Source: Blautia pseudococcoides (GTDB taxonomy: Bacteria > Bacillota > Clostridia > Lachnospirales > Lachnospiraceae). Taken from it: a DNA stretch of 64,000 bases. A program made the position numbers and the translations under genes. Shown here piece by piece: positions 35,215 to 43,200 of the stretch (the first letter of the stretch is position 1; each line of letters begins with the position of its first letter). The notes below the pieces were generated by a model. That model saw nothing but the letters and a program-made list of their open reading frames with translations. It did not search any database and had not been told where the DNA came from. Location of the stretch: positions 2,893,001 to 2,957,000 of the forward strand of contig NZ_CP015405.2 in assembly GCF_001689125.2 (NCBI RefSeq), given 5' to 3'.

Positions 35215-35934
35215 TTACGAATGTTTGACTGCTTCTATAAATGTTGCCCCTTCTATACAGTCCAGCACATTTACCTGGGAAAATCCTGCCTGCCGAAGAA
35301 GCTCTGTCTCATGCTCCAAAGTAAGGGGAATGTCAAAATGTACAAACTGCCCTTCCAAAATCCCCCCTGCCTTCCGTTTTCTGCCGCATTCCCTGCGAAG
35401 AAGCACTTCCTCCTCCTCACAGCAGGCAATATAATCCCCCTCCAGAAATTTTCCTCCCGGCCTCAGCGCTGCCCGGATTTTTTCAAACAGCCCTCTCTTT
35501 TCTTCAGGCAGGAAATGATGCAGGGATTCAAAAGAAATCACCATATCATAACCGGCCGCTTCAAAAGGCTCCTGAAAGTAATCGCCGCAGATGAGCTTTA
35601 TATCCTTTTTCCCGTATTTGCGCTCCAACTGTTCCAGCATGGTACTGCACATATCAATCCCTGTCACACAGATATGGGGATACTTCCGGAAAATAGATTC
35701 CAGTTCCAACCCTGTTCCGCAGCCCAGATCCAGTATACTTTTTGTATCACTGCCTATCCAGTCAGCAATCCTTACATAAGCCTCCTTCCAGGTCTGCATC
35801 TGTTCCTCATACGACCCGATACGCCGCTTAAAAAATCCGGACATCTCCTCAAGGGGCACATCTTTTTCCTGCTCCAGCCAGTCCCGCAGATTCTGCATAT
35901 ACTGCCCCCGGTCCTCTCTTATAACAACAGACAT
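35215..35934 (-). CDS. Class I SAM-dependent methyltransferase
   Basis: The 239-residue protein shows the SAM-binding glycine loop LDLGCGTGLELE near residue 70, the acidic residue of motif II in VTGIDMCSTML near 93, and VISFESLHHFLPEEK (motif IV region) near 130. This is the Methyltransf_11/25-like group that acts on small molecules. It stands alone behind its own start with no operon partner, so the substrate is unknown. It is not clearly linked to the acyl-transfer operon, which lies beyond the inverted-repeat element. Confidence 0.82.
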   Translation of the reverse strand: MSVVIREDRGQYMQNLRDWLEQEKDVPLEEMSGFFKRRIGSYEEQMQTWKEAYVRIADWIGSDTKSILDLGCGTGLELESIFRKYPHICVTGIDMCSTMLEQLERKYGKKDIKLICGDYFQEPFEAAGYDMVISFESLHHFLPEEKRGLFEKIRAALRPGGKFLEGDYIACCEEEEVLLRRECGRKRKAGGILEGQFVHFDIPLTLEHETELLRQAGFSQVNVLDCIEGATFIEAVKHS

Positions 35935-36119
35935 TCAGCCTTCCTCCCCGTATATGAATTTCTATTCCCCTTTACTTTACAGGACGGCTCTTTGAAAATC
36001 CACCTCATACATCCTTCTATTTAAAGTTGATCCTCTCTCTTCTCTCCTTCAAATCCGCCACGATCACATCTGCATCCGCGCCGCAGACTCCATATAATCA
36101 TGAAAACCCCTGTTTTTCG

Positions 36120-36149
36120 TTGACCTGATGTTCCCTCCGGCGTTATACT
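36120..36149 (+). promoter_or_regulatory. Promoter of the small MerR gene
   Basis: TTGACC (36120-36125) and TATACT (36144-36149) are separated by 18 bp, slightly long for sigma-A; long spacers are usual for MerR-controlled promoters, suggesting self-regulation. Confidence 0.55.
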
Positions 36150-36201
36150 CAAAGTAACAGTAAAAGCGCAGACCTATTGAATCGCTATGGAGGTATCATT
36201 C

Positions 36202-36624
36202 ATGACCATCACGGAAGTAAGCAAAAAATACGGGTTAACCGCCGATACGCTTCGTTACTACGAGCGCATTGGCCTGATCCCCTCTGTTCCCAGAAATAAA
36301 AGCGGGATCCGGGATTACGACGAGGAATCCTGTCAATGGATCGAGCTAATGAAATGCATGCGGAAGTCGGGAGTACAAATTGAGGCGCTCATTCAATATG
36401 TCTCCCTGTTCCAGGAAGGGGACGCCACACTTGACGCAAGAAAAAACCTTCTCATTGACCAGAGAAACCAACTGGCGGAGCGCATGAAAGACATGCAGGC
36501 CTCCCTGGACCGGCTGAACTACAAAATCGAGCGTTACGAGCAGAGCATGATGGCCGCCGAACGAAACCTGCAGAGACTACACGAAGAAAAAAACGCACAG
36601 GACGGGGACGGCAAAACAGCATAA
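36202..36624 (+). CDS. MerR-family transcriptional regulator (short)
   Basis: A 140-residue MerR protein: helix-turn-helix ITEVSKKYGLTADTLRYYER (residues 3-22), a second wing, and a long coiled coil (about 80-130) with no cysteine ligand-binding loop. This is the size and style of AdhR-type regulators that answer aldehydes or other electrophiles. TGGAGG lies 8 nt before the ATG. It is convergent with the symporter gene and has its own promoter; no obvious target gene sits beside it. Confidence 0.83.
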   Translation: MTITEVSKKYGLTADTLRYYERIGLIPSVPRNKSGIRDYDEESCQWIELMKCMRKSGVQIEALIQYVSLFQEGDATLDARKNLLIDQRNQLAERMKDMQASLDRLNYKIERYEQSMMAAERNLQRLHEEKNAQDGDGKTA

Positions 36625-36659
36625 AAATGCGGCAGAGCTTTATTGCCCTGCCGCATTTT
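36624..36659. terminator. Bidirectional intrinsic terminator
   Basis: A 12-bp perfect stem AAAATGCGGCAG / CTGCCGCATTTT with A- and T-rich flanks separates the convergent MerR and symporter genes and can stop transcription from both sides. Confidence 0.85.
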
Positions 36660-36660
36660 C

Positions 36661-38019
36661 CTATTCTTTTTTCATTTCCCGCTCCAGCAGGTCACGTTCA
36701 ATCTGCGGATACATTTTATCCAGCTTGTACATCAGCAGGATCACAACCGCTGCCCCCCATACAATAATGGGACCAAACTTATAAATATTTCCTATCGTCC
36801 TTACAGCAGAGTCCGGCTGCATCACCTGTGTGCCTGTAGAGCTGATATAGCCACTCACGGTCATAAGGCCTGTCATGATGGCACTTGTGATACCAGTTCC
36901 CACTTTGAAGCCCAGACTTGCGCCGCCAAACACCAGGCTTTCCTGGCGAAACCCATTTTTCCAATAGCCGTATTCCACCACATCCCCCAGCATACCAAAG
37001 ATTGTGGCTGAGAGCTGAGATGCCCCTACGGAACGGATAAGCGTCACGAAAAACAGCCATTGAAAATTATAAGGATTGACCAGTACCAGTATCTGGGAGC
37101 CCACCGCGATCAGACAGCCCGCCAGTGTGACATTCCTCTTCCCCCATCTTTTGATCAAAAACGGGCAGGCTACAGCGCCGCCGATCATGCACACGGTTTC
37201 CAGGAAATACAGGGTGCTGTACATCCACGTATCATTTCCGAAAATATATTTACAGTAATAGGGCAGGTCTGTTCCCACAATTGTCATATGGATAACCTGG
37301 ATCGACCACAGCCCCAGCACACACCAGAAATACTTGTTTGTCACAAGAGCCTTTATATTCACCCCCACGGAACGCTTCTCCTCTTTTTTTGCCTCTGCCG
37401 CCACTGTCTCCTCGCACCGGAAGAAGCAGAACAACAGCAGCACTACAGCGATAACAACCCAGATGCACATGGTCTTGATCCATGCGGACTGGTCATTTCC
37501 AAATACTTTCACAAGAGGCATGGTAAAAGTCACGGAAATTATACGCCCCACCGGTGACAAGATCATGCGGAAAATAGAAAGCAGATCCTGCTGATAAGAA
37601 TCCCTGGTCATCATGGTGGACAGCGAACCGTAGGGCACATTGATGGCTGTATAAATAACCGTAGTGGTCAGATTATAGGTGACGAATATGTATATCCCCT
37701 TCAAAAAATCCGTGGTGTGGGGCACTGTAAACATAAGGATCGCGGCTATGGCATAGGGAACCGTCATCCACAGGATCCAGGGTCTTGATTTCCCCCATCT
37801 GGATTTGGTCCTGTCCACCAGAAATCCCATGATCAAATCAGAACTGCCGTCAAATACTCTTGACACCAGCATGACAATACCGATAGTCACCGGTGAAATC
37901 CCCACATAATCTGTGTAAAACAATGTCAGCAGCGTGGATATCATACCGTACACAATATTGCAGGCCGTATCCCCGCATCCATAAGCTACCCTTGTCCCAA
38001 AGGTTATATTCTTCTTCAT
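36661..38019 (-). CDS. GPH-family sugar:cation symporter
   Basis: This 452-residue membrane protein has twelve predicted helices and the GPH family signature VSRVFDGSSDLIMGFLVDRTKSRWGKSRPW (positions about 52-81), near the MelB/XylP/UidB type. It couples uptake of a glycoside, pentoside or hexuronide to H+ or Na+. It is the third gene of an operon with an IolG-like dehydrogenase and a Hyi-like isomerase, suggesting the imported compound is oxidised and then isomerised. GGGGAGG lies before the ATG. The C-terminus is charged and cytoplasmic. Confidence 0.87.
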   Translation of the reverse strand: MKKNITFGTRVAYGCGDTACNIVYGMISTLLTLFYTDYVGISPVTIGIVMLVSRVFDGSSDLIMGFLVDRTKSRWGKSRPWILWMTVPYAIAAILMFTVPHTTDFLKGIYIFVTYNLTTTVIYTAINVPYGSLSTMMTRDSYQQDLLSIFRMILSPVGRIISVTFTMPLVKVFGNDQSAWIKTMCIWVVIAVVLLLFCFFRCEETVAAEAKKEEKRSVGVNIKALVTNKYFWCVLGLWSIQVIHMTIVGTDLPYYCKYIFGNDTWMYSTLYFLETVCMIGGAVACPFLIKRWGKRNVTLAGCLIAVGSQILVLVNPYNFQWLFFVTLIRSVGASQLSATIFGMLGDVVEYGYWKNGFRQESLVFGGASLGFKVGTGITSAIMTGLMTVSGYISSTGTQVMQPDSAVRTIGNIYKFGPIIVWGAAVVILLMYKLDKMYPQIERDLLEREMKKE

Positions 38020-38066
38020 AATGACCTCCCCGCCACATGATCTTCAATGTTTTTTATATTATCTTT

Positions 38067-38855
38067 TCAGCATTCTTCCATAATAGCCTTCACAGCCGCC
38101 GCTGTATCATCCAGCGGAAACAGTTCATACCCCACATACCCCGTGTAACCGCACGCCTCCAGATGGCGCAGAACTTTTTTATAATTAATTTCACCTGTGC
38201 CCGGTTCATGGCGCCCCGGGGCATCCGCCACATGGATGTGCCCAAACTGGTCTATATACCTGGAAACAGTATCACAGATACAGCCTTCATTAATCTGCAT
38301 ATGATACACGTCATATAGCAGTTTCAGCCTGGGCGACCCAATCAGACGGCAGATTTCTGCCCCCATCTGCGTCGTTTCCAAAAAATTCCCCACATGGTCA
38401 GTGGTAATATTCAGAGCCTCCAGATTCAGATAGATTCCTTCTTTTTCCGCCACTTCCACACAGTCCAGAAGTGTGCGGTACATGGAGCAGAGCTTTACTG
38501 TATGAGAAAGATCATCATAGTGATTTACCACAATCCCCCCATCGCCCAGGGCATTGGAATGGATCGTCACACTGGCTGCCCCTACAGTCTTTGCCGCCTT
38601 TACAGATTCCTTCAGGTATTCCACATACTTTTCCCTGTGTTTTGGATCAACCAGGGAATAATCCGCATCCCCGTTAAATCCGCTGATGGCAATCCCCGCT
38701 GCTTTCGCTGCTTTTCTGGTATCCTCCAGATTCCGGATCCTCCAGTCCCAAAATTCCACAGCGTCAAAACCATCTTTCTTTGCTGCCAGGAATCTTTCCT
38801 CCCAGGGCAGTTCTGTATACAAGGTGTCAATACAGGCGCATTTTCTCAGACTCAT
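38067..38855 (-). CDS. Hydroxypyruvate isomerase-like sugar isomerase/epimerase (TIM barrel)
   Basis: The 262-residue protein matches the Hyi/IolI-like xylose-isomerase fold. Typical segments are LNLEALN near 143, LKLLYDVYHMQINEG near 177 and HIHVADAPGRHEPGTGEINY near 208, containing the metal-binding Glu, Asp, His and Glu set. It isomerises or epimerises keto sugars or keto-polyols. The ATG at 38855 lies 2 nt after the stop of the upstream dehydrogenase; a GTG at 38861 overlapping that stop is an alternative, and either implies translational coupling. The true substrate depends on the neighbouring dehydrogenase. Confidence 0.82.
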   Translation of the reverse strand: MSLRKCACIDTLYTELPWEERFLAAKKDGFDAVEFWDWRIRNLEDTRKAAKAAGIAISGFNGDADYSLVDPKHREKYVEYLKESVKAAKTVGAASVTIHSNALGDGGIVVNHYDDLSHTVKLCSMYRTLLDCVEVAEKEGIYLNLEALNITTDHVGNFLETTQMGAEICRLIGSPRLKLLYDVYHMQINEGCICDTVSRYIDQFGHIHVADAPGRHEPGTGEINYKKVLRHLEACGYTGYVGYELFPLDDTAAAVKAIMEEC

Positions 38856-38857
38856 TT

Positions 38858-39868
38858 TCACTCTACCTCCTCAATTTTTACAGGTCTTCCCTCTTTCAGG
38901 GATTTTGTGGCTGCGGCTGCCATCAGAACAGGATACAGCCCGTCCATTCCGGTAACAGGTGTCTCCTTATCCTTCTCCACGGCCTCCACAAATGCCTGGA
39001 TCTCTGATACAAACGCACCTGTGTAACGGTCCCACATGACCTTATATGTATTCTCACAGGTGGTACTTACGGCATCTGAAAGCACCACGGTATTGGGCAC
39101 ATCATTTTCATTCCGCACACATCCCTGGGAGCCAAACACTTCCACCCTCTGGTCATAGCCATAGACAGCTTTTCTGCTGTTGTCTATAGTCGCAATAATT
39201 CCATTGTCAAACTTCAGCATTACGACAGCCGTATCCACATCACCCGCTTCCCCGATAGCCGGGTCAATCAGCACAGAGCCTGCCGCCACAACCTCCGTCA
39301 CCTCAGCGCCCCCAGCCAGAAAACGGGCCATATCGAAATCGTGGATCATCATATCATAAAAAATTCCGCCGGACACTTTCACATATTCAATGGCTGGCGG
39401 CTCCGGGTCCCTGGAGCTGATTTTGATCATCTGTACTTTCCCGATCCTTCCATCCTGTACCATATGGTAGACCCCTCTGTGATTATGGTCAAATCTGCGG
39501 CAGAATCCAATCTGCAGCTTCACCCCGGCGTCCTCAGCCGTCCGGATCGCTTCCCTGACTTTTCCCAGGTCATAATCTATTGGTTTTTCACAAAAAATAT
39601 GCTTTCCTGCCTTTGCCGCCTCCATAATATACCTGGAATGGGTATCTGTGGAGGAACAGATCAATACCGCTTCAATCTCCTCATCCTGCAGAATATCCTC
39701 CGCATTCTTTGTCACATTCTGTACCCCGCATTTTCTCAGATACTTCTCTGTCTCCCCGTTCATAAAAGGGTCTGCCACGGTCTTGATCTCCACCTCCGGT
39801 ACAAACATAGAAATATTCTTCGCATGTACCTTTCCGATTCTGCCTGCTCCAATAATTCCTGCTTTCAT
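38858..39868 (-). CDS. Gfo/Idh/MocA oxidoreductase, inositol 2-dehydrogenase-like
   Basis: The 336-residue protein shows the NAD-binding GIIGAGRIGKVHAKNI at the start, the EKPID motif near 94 (catalytic Lys), and GFCRRFDHNHR plus MIHDFDMARF near 172 (catalytic Asp/His). This style is that of IolG inositol dehydrogenase, but the family also oxidises glucosides and other sugars. It is the first gene of a three-gene operon with isomerase and symporter and is divergent from a LacI regulator. AAGGAG lies 7 nt before the ATG. Confidence 0.85.
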   Translation of the reverse strand: MKAGIIGAGRIGKVHAKNISMFVPEVEIKTVADPFMNGETEKYLRKCGVQNVTKNAEDILQDEEIEAVLICSSTDTHSRYIMEAAKAGKHIFCEKPIDYDLGKVREAIRTAEDAGVKLQIGFCRRFDHNHRGVYHMVQDGRIGKVQMIKISSRDPEPPAIEYVKVSGGIFYDMMIHDFDMARFLAGGAEVTEVVAAGSVLIDPAIGEAGDVDTAVVMLKFDNGIIATIDNSRKAVYGYDQRVEVFGSQGCVRNENDVPNTVVLSDAVSTTCENTYKVMWDRYTGAFVSEIQAFVEAVEKDKETPVTGMDGLYPVLMAAAATKSLKEGRPVKIEEVE

Positions 39869-40375
39869 CTCAATACTCCTTTACTCTCCATTATTTTGTT
39901 ATTTATTTTGTTTTCCCACCCACTGTAACTCTTTCACAGAGCCGGCCTTCCGCACACATCTCTTGGTGCTGAGCCGGCTTCCATTTACATTGCTGCTTAA
40001 ATTTTCATTGCTGCTTAAATTTGCTTTACTTCCCAGATTGCATTGCTTCTTTTTTGATTACTTTTTCTATTTTGGTATATACCTTGTGCCTTTGCACCTT
40101 ATGTGCTTTTGCACTTACAATTATATGAAAACCACAGCGTTTTGTCAACATTATGTCTCTCTTTTTTTTATTTTTAGCAACATTTCACAATTATGTGCTT
40201 TTGAACATGCCATTTTATCAGCCCTCCTCCCTTCCCCCATTGTTAAACTTAACTAATTCCCCTATTTACAACCCACTTCCCCATATGATAAAATTCATTT
40301 ATAAAACATCACACACCGAAAATATCACTCCGTGCAATAGCACGTACACATAGACATAAAGAAACAGGAGGAAAC
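39869..40375. other. AT-rich intergenic regulatory region without a gene
   Basis: This roughly 500-bp space between the IolG-like operon and the LacI gene encodes no convincing protein. It holds a duplicated ATTGCTGCTTAAATTT segment near 39990-40020 and the repeated GTGCnnnnGCAC motifs described separately. It should carry both divergent promoters. Confidence 0.6.
40086..40206. promoter_or_regulatory. Three copies of a GTGC-TTTT-GCAC-type motif, possible LacI operators
   Basis: GTGCCTTTGCAC (40086-40097), GTGCTTTTGCAC (40103-40114) and GTGCTTTTGAAC (40195-40206) are near-palindromes of one type. The first two are 17 bp apart and the third about 92 bp further. Their place between the LacI gene and the operon it faces suggests operators. 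Most LacI sites have a central CG, so this is tentative. Confidence 0.45.
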
Positions 40376-41419
40376 ATGATAAATAAAAAACCAACCATAC
40401 AGATGGTTGCCGACAAAGCAGGTGTATCCCGGGGAACGGTTGACCGTGTTCTCAACAACCGTTCCCACGTAAGTCCTGATGTATACGACAGAGTCATGGC
40501 GGCCATTCAGGAGACAGGCTACCTCACACCCCGAAGCACTTATCAAAAAACCCTGTTCGGCCAGGGTTTCCCGCCGATCAAACTGGGTGTGCTTTTACCC
40601 AACTGGACCGGTCATTTCCGCTGGGAAATCATGCGCGGCATAGAAGCTGCCCAGGCAGAACTTACAGACTTCCATGTAAAAATCCTGGTAGAAGAATGTG
40701 AAACCGACATACCGGAGGAAAGCATTGAAAAACTGGACACTCTGCTAAAAGAAGGCATTCAGGGCGCTGCGGTCTGCACCATGAACGATCCCGCCATTGA
40801 ACAAAAGATCCAATCCCTCACCGAAAATGACATTCCGGTCATCACCTTCAACAGCGACCTCCCCGGCACAGACCGGCTCTGCTTCATCGGGCAGGACTAC
40901 AACAAAAGCGGCCGGATCGCCGCCGAACTCATCAGCAAATGCATCCCTGCCTCCGGCAAGATCCTGGCGGCTGCTGGCAATTTAGAGTTTGACGGTCACC
41001 GGGCGCGGCTGGACGGTTTCCGAACCCGCATGGCTGAGATTGGTTTCCCCCACGACCGTATCCAGGTCATAGAAACCTACAACAACTACCAGCTCACCTA
41101 CAAAAAAGTCCTCACCGCCCTCCAGCAGGACAACACAATAAAAGCCATCTACATGGCCAACCGAAGCGTAGCCGGCTGTACCAAAGCCGTGGAAACCGCA
41201 CAGAAAAAAGGAGAGCTCCGTATCATCTGCCATGACATGTCAGAACACACGAAATCTCTCCTCACTGATGGAACCATAGACTTCTCCATCTCCCAGGACC
41301 TCCACCGCCAGGGCTACCTCCCCCTGATATACCTAAGAGACTACCTCCACAAACAAAAACTCCCTCCCACCCAGGACACCGCCGCCAACATCTCCATCCT
41401 CTGCTCCCAAAACCTCTAA
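40376..41419 (+). CDS. LacI-family transcriptional regulator
   Basis: A 347-residue regulator with the LacI helix-turn-helix (TIQMVADKAGVSRGTVDRVL, residues 7-26), a hinge helix and a periplasmic-binding-protein-like sugar domain (KLGVLLPNWTGHF near 64; TFNSDLPGT near 160; CHDMSEHT near 285). AGGAGG lies before the ATG. It is divergent from the IolG/Hyi/GPH operon and most likely represses it in the absence of an inositol- or sugar-like inducer. Confidence 0.87.
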   Translation: MINKKPTIQMVADKAGVSRGTVDRVLNNRSHVSPDVYDRVMAAIQETGYLTPRSTYQKTLFGQGFPPIKLGVLLPNWTGHFRWEIMRGIEAAQAELTDFHVKILVEECETDIPEESIEKLDTLLKEGIQGAAVCTMNDPAIEQKIQSLTENDIPVITFNSDLPGTDRLCFIGQDYNKSGRIAAELISKCIPASGKILAAAGNLEFDGHRARLDGFRTRMAEIGFPHDRIQVIETYNNYQLTYKKVLTALQQDNTIKAIYMANRSVAGCTKAVETAQKKGELRIICHDMSEHTKSLLTDGTIDFSISQDLHRQGYLPLIYLRDYLHKQKLPPTQDTAANISILCSQNL

Positions 41420-41543
41420 AACGGCCTGTCCCCCCAGTAACTCCGCCCTATAACACCCTCACCACTTAGTGACCACACCGCTTCATGACCATACCGACGT
41501 AACATGCCAAACGAACGCCCCCAACCTCCCGTTCCCACAACCA

Positions 41544-41602
41544 GTCACTATAGATAGGAGGCCGGAGGGCTGGTCGGTCCGTGGCCTCCTATCTATAGTG
41601 AC
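41544..41602. repeat. 59-bp perfect palindromic element at the MATE 3' end
   Basis: Two 20-bp arms (41544-41563 and 41583-41602) are perfectly complementary around a 19-nt loop. No T-run follows on either strand, so it is not a normal terminator. The last codons and the stop of the MATE gene lie in the right arm, so the element has probably replaced the original end of that gene. Confidence 0.7.
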
Positions 41603-42941
41603 GTCCGTGATCCCCCCTCCTATACCCCCAAAAGAAATACCCCACACACAAAACAATCTGCACCGCCGAAGAACAAGGCGTCGCCAGCCCCACCCCAAAC
41701 AGTGAAACCGGCACCATCCGGCTCATAAGAAACGACACCGGAATCCTCACCCCAAAAGCGCCCACGATTCCCTGTACCATCACAAACAAAGTCTTTCCGC
41801 ACCCATTAAAATACCCAATCATACAAAACATCACCGAAACCAGCAGACAGTCAATGGCATACGCCTTCAGATACTCCGCTGAAGCCGCGATAACCTCCCC
41901 GTCCCTGGCAAAAATACCAGACAAAATATCCCCATGGAAATATGCCCCATAAGCCATCAAAACTCCCACCGCCAAAGACATCCCAATTCCACACAGCAGC
42001 GCCTTCTTGGCTCTCTTTGTCTCTCCGGCCCCCATATTCTGGGATACAAATGCCGCCATAGATTGATTAAACGCTGAGGGCACCAGCATAATAAACCCAC
42101 ACAGCTTTTCCGCCACACCCACTCCGGCAGACGGGATCCCCCCAAGGGAATTGACAATCGCCGTGATCGCCAAAAATGAAATCCCCACCAGAACATCCTG
42201 AAACGCGATCGGAAATCCCAGCCGGAACACTTCCCCCATTCGCTTTTTGTCAAAGACAATATCCTTTTTATGAAAAACAAAGGGAAACTGCCTCCTCCTA
42301 ATGATCAGCAGGGAGATCACCACACTCAGCACCTGCGCAAGCACAGTAGCAATAGCCGCCCCCGCGGCGGCAAGCCCAAAGACTCCCACCAGCAGCAAAT
42401 CCCCCGCAATATTAAACACACAGGCGATCGCCACTGTAACAAGCGGCATCTTGGAATCCCCAAGCCCCCTGAAAATACTGCCGATCACATTATACGCCAC
42501 AATAAAAACAGCCCCCGCGGAACAGATCCTCACATAAGAAACTGTGGCTTCAAATGCCTCAGGGGGGGTCTGCATGATCCTGGCAATAGGCACGGCAAAT
42601 ACTTCCATAATAACAGTTATCACCACACCGATGACAATAAAAAGCATGATACTGGCACCAATGATCTTTCCCCCTTCCTCTGCTCTCCCCTCACCGATTT
42701 TTCTTCCCAGAAGAATGGTGGTACCCATGGCGATCCCCACCACAAAAGCCGTGATAAGCTGCATCAGCCAGCTTCCTGTGGAGACTGCCGATACATCTGC
42801 CGCCTGCGCAAACTGCCCCACGACCAGCATATCCACTGCCCCGTACATGGTCTGCAAAAATATAGCTGCAAGTACCGGCAAAGCAAATTTAACCAGGGGC
42901 ATCAGGATTTTTCCTTTTGTAAAATTCTGTCCTTCACTCAT
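41589..42941 (-). CDS. MATE-family efflux transporter
   Basis: This 450-residue protein has twelve predicted membrane helices and the MATE family pattern (KFALPVLAAIFLQTMYGAVDMLVVGQF at the N-terminus, and a related internal repeat after residue about 235, LGFPIAFQDVLVGISFLAI). It should export drugs or metabolites using a Na+ or H+ gradient. Translation ends inside the palindrome at 41544-41602, giving an unusual basic tail (RGDHGRHYR). Its own promoter lies at 43109-43137, and a leader of about 160 nt contains a terminator-like hairpin, so expression is probably controlled by attenuation. Confidence 0.88.
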   Translation of the reverse strand: MSEGQNFTKGKILMPLVKFALPVLAAIFLQTMYGAVDMLVVGQFAQAADVSAVSTGSWLMQLITAFVVGIAMGTTILLGRKIGEGRAEEGGKIIGASIMLFIVIGVVITVIMEVFAVPIARIMQTPPEAFEATVSYVRICSAGAVFIVAYNVIGSIFRGLGDSKMPLVTVAIACVFNIAGDLLLVGVFGLAAAGAAIATVLAQVLSVVISLLIIRRRQFPFVFHKKDIVFDKKRMGEVFRLGFPIAFQDVLVGISFLAITAIVNSLGGIPSAGVGVAEKLCGFIMLVPSAFNQSMAAFVSQNMGAGETKRAKKALLCGIGMSLAVGVLMAYGAYFHGDILSGIFARDGEVIAASAEYLKAYAIDCLLVSVMFCMIGYFNGCGKTLFVMVQGIVGAFGVRIPVSFLMSRMVPVSLFGVGLATPCSSAVQIVLCVGYFFWGYRRGDHGRHYR

Positions 42942-43018
42942 GATATCTTTCCTCTCCTGTATCTGGTACAGCCTCGCAAGACCAACACAACGCTGTACAA
43001 AATTTTCATTTTTACCGG

Positions 43019-43066
43019 AAAAAAACCGGATAAGAAGCAGGCATCTCAGCCAGCATCTTATCCGGT
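43019..43066 (-). terminator. Attenuator hairpin in the MATE leader
   Basis: On the minus strand ACCGGATAAGA (43056-43066) pairs with TCTTATCCGGT (43025-43035) and is followed by seven T residues (43019-43025). It lies after the MATE promoter and before its start codon, so it is placed to stop transcription early. The leader reading frame at 43058-43084 ends inside the 5' arm. Confidence 0.75.
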
Positions 43067-43084
43067 TACCATTTCTTTACGAAT
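43058..43084 (-). CDS. Putative leader peptide of the MATE gene (ATT start, 8 codons)
   Basis: GGAGG at 43091-43095 lies 6 nt before an ATT codon that opens the frame IRKEMVTG-stop. The only ATG in the frame (codon 5) is 18 nt from the site, too far. The stop TAA is in the left arm of the attenuator, so a ribosome reading or stalled here would keep the hairpin from forming. ATT starts are rare but known. The call rests on layout only. Confidence 0.4.
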   Translation of the reverse strand: MRKEMVTG

Positions 43085-43108
43085 GGTTCACCTCCGATGA
43101 ACGCTGTC

Positions 43109-43137
43109 ATTATATAACATGACTTTTTATTTGTCAA
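43109..43137 (-). promoter_or_regulatory. Consensus promoter of the MATE gene
   Basis: Minus-strand TTGACA (43132-43137), a 17-bp spacer and TATAAT (43109-43114) form a full-consensus sigma-A promoter, about 165 nt before the MATE start. Confidence 0.8.
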
Positions 43138-43200
43138 GATTCATAAGTCATCCAATTTTAATGACCGGCGAAGGCCCCCGATACAGGATTTTGATCAATT

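Noticed and set aside
40086..40114. CRISPR-like short repeat pair
   Set aside because: The two copies are 17 bp apart with no further regular units or cas genes; operators fit better.
41544..41602. Rho-independent terminator after the MATE gene
   Set aside because: The stem is perfect but no T-run follows on either strand and the MATE stop lies inside it.
43025..43066. TPP riboswitch in the MATE leader
   Set aside because: The CTGAGA string in the loop recalls the TPP consensus, but the other conserved helices are absent and the string lies in the terminator loop.
42270..43100. Plus-strand frame over the MATE gene and its leader
   Set aside because: It is antisense to the membrane protein, rich in His/Lys/Asn and without a start site.
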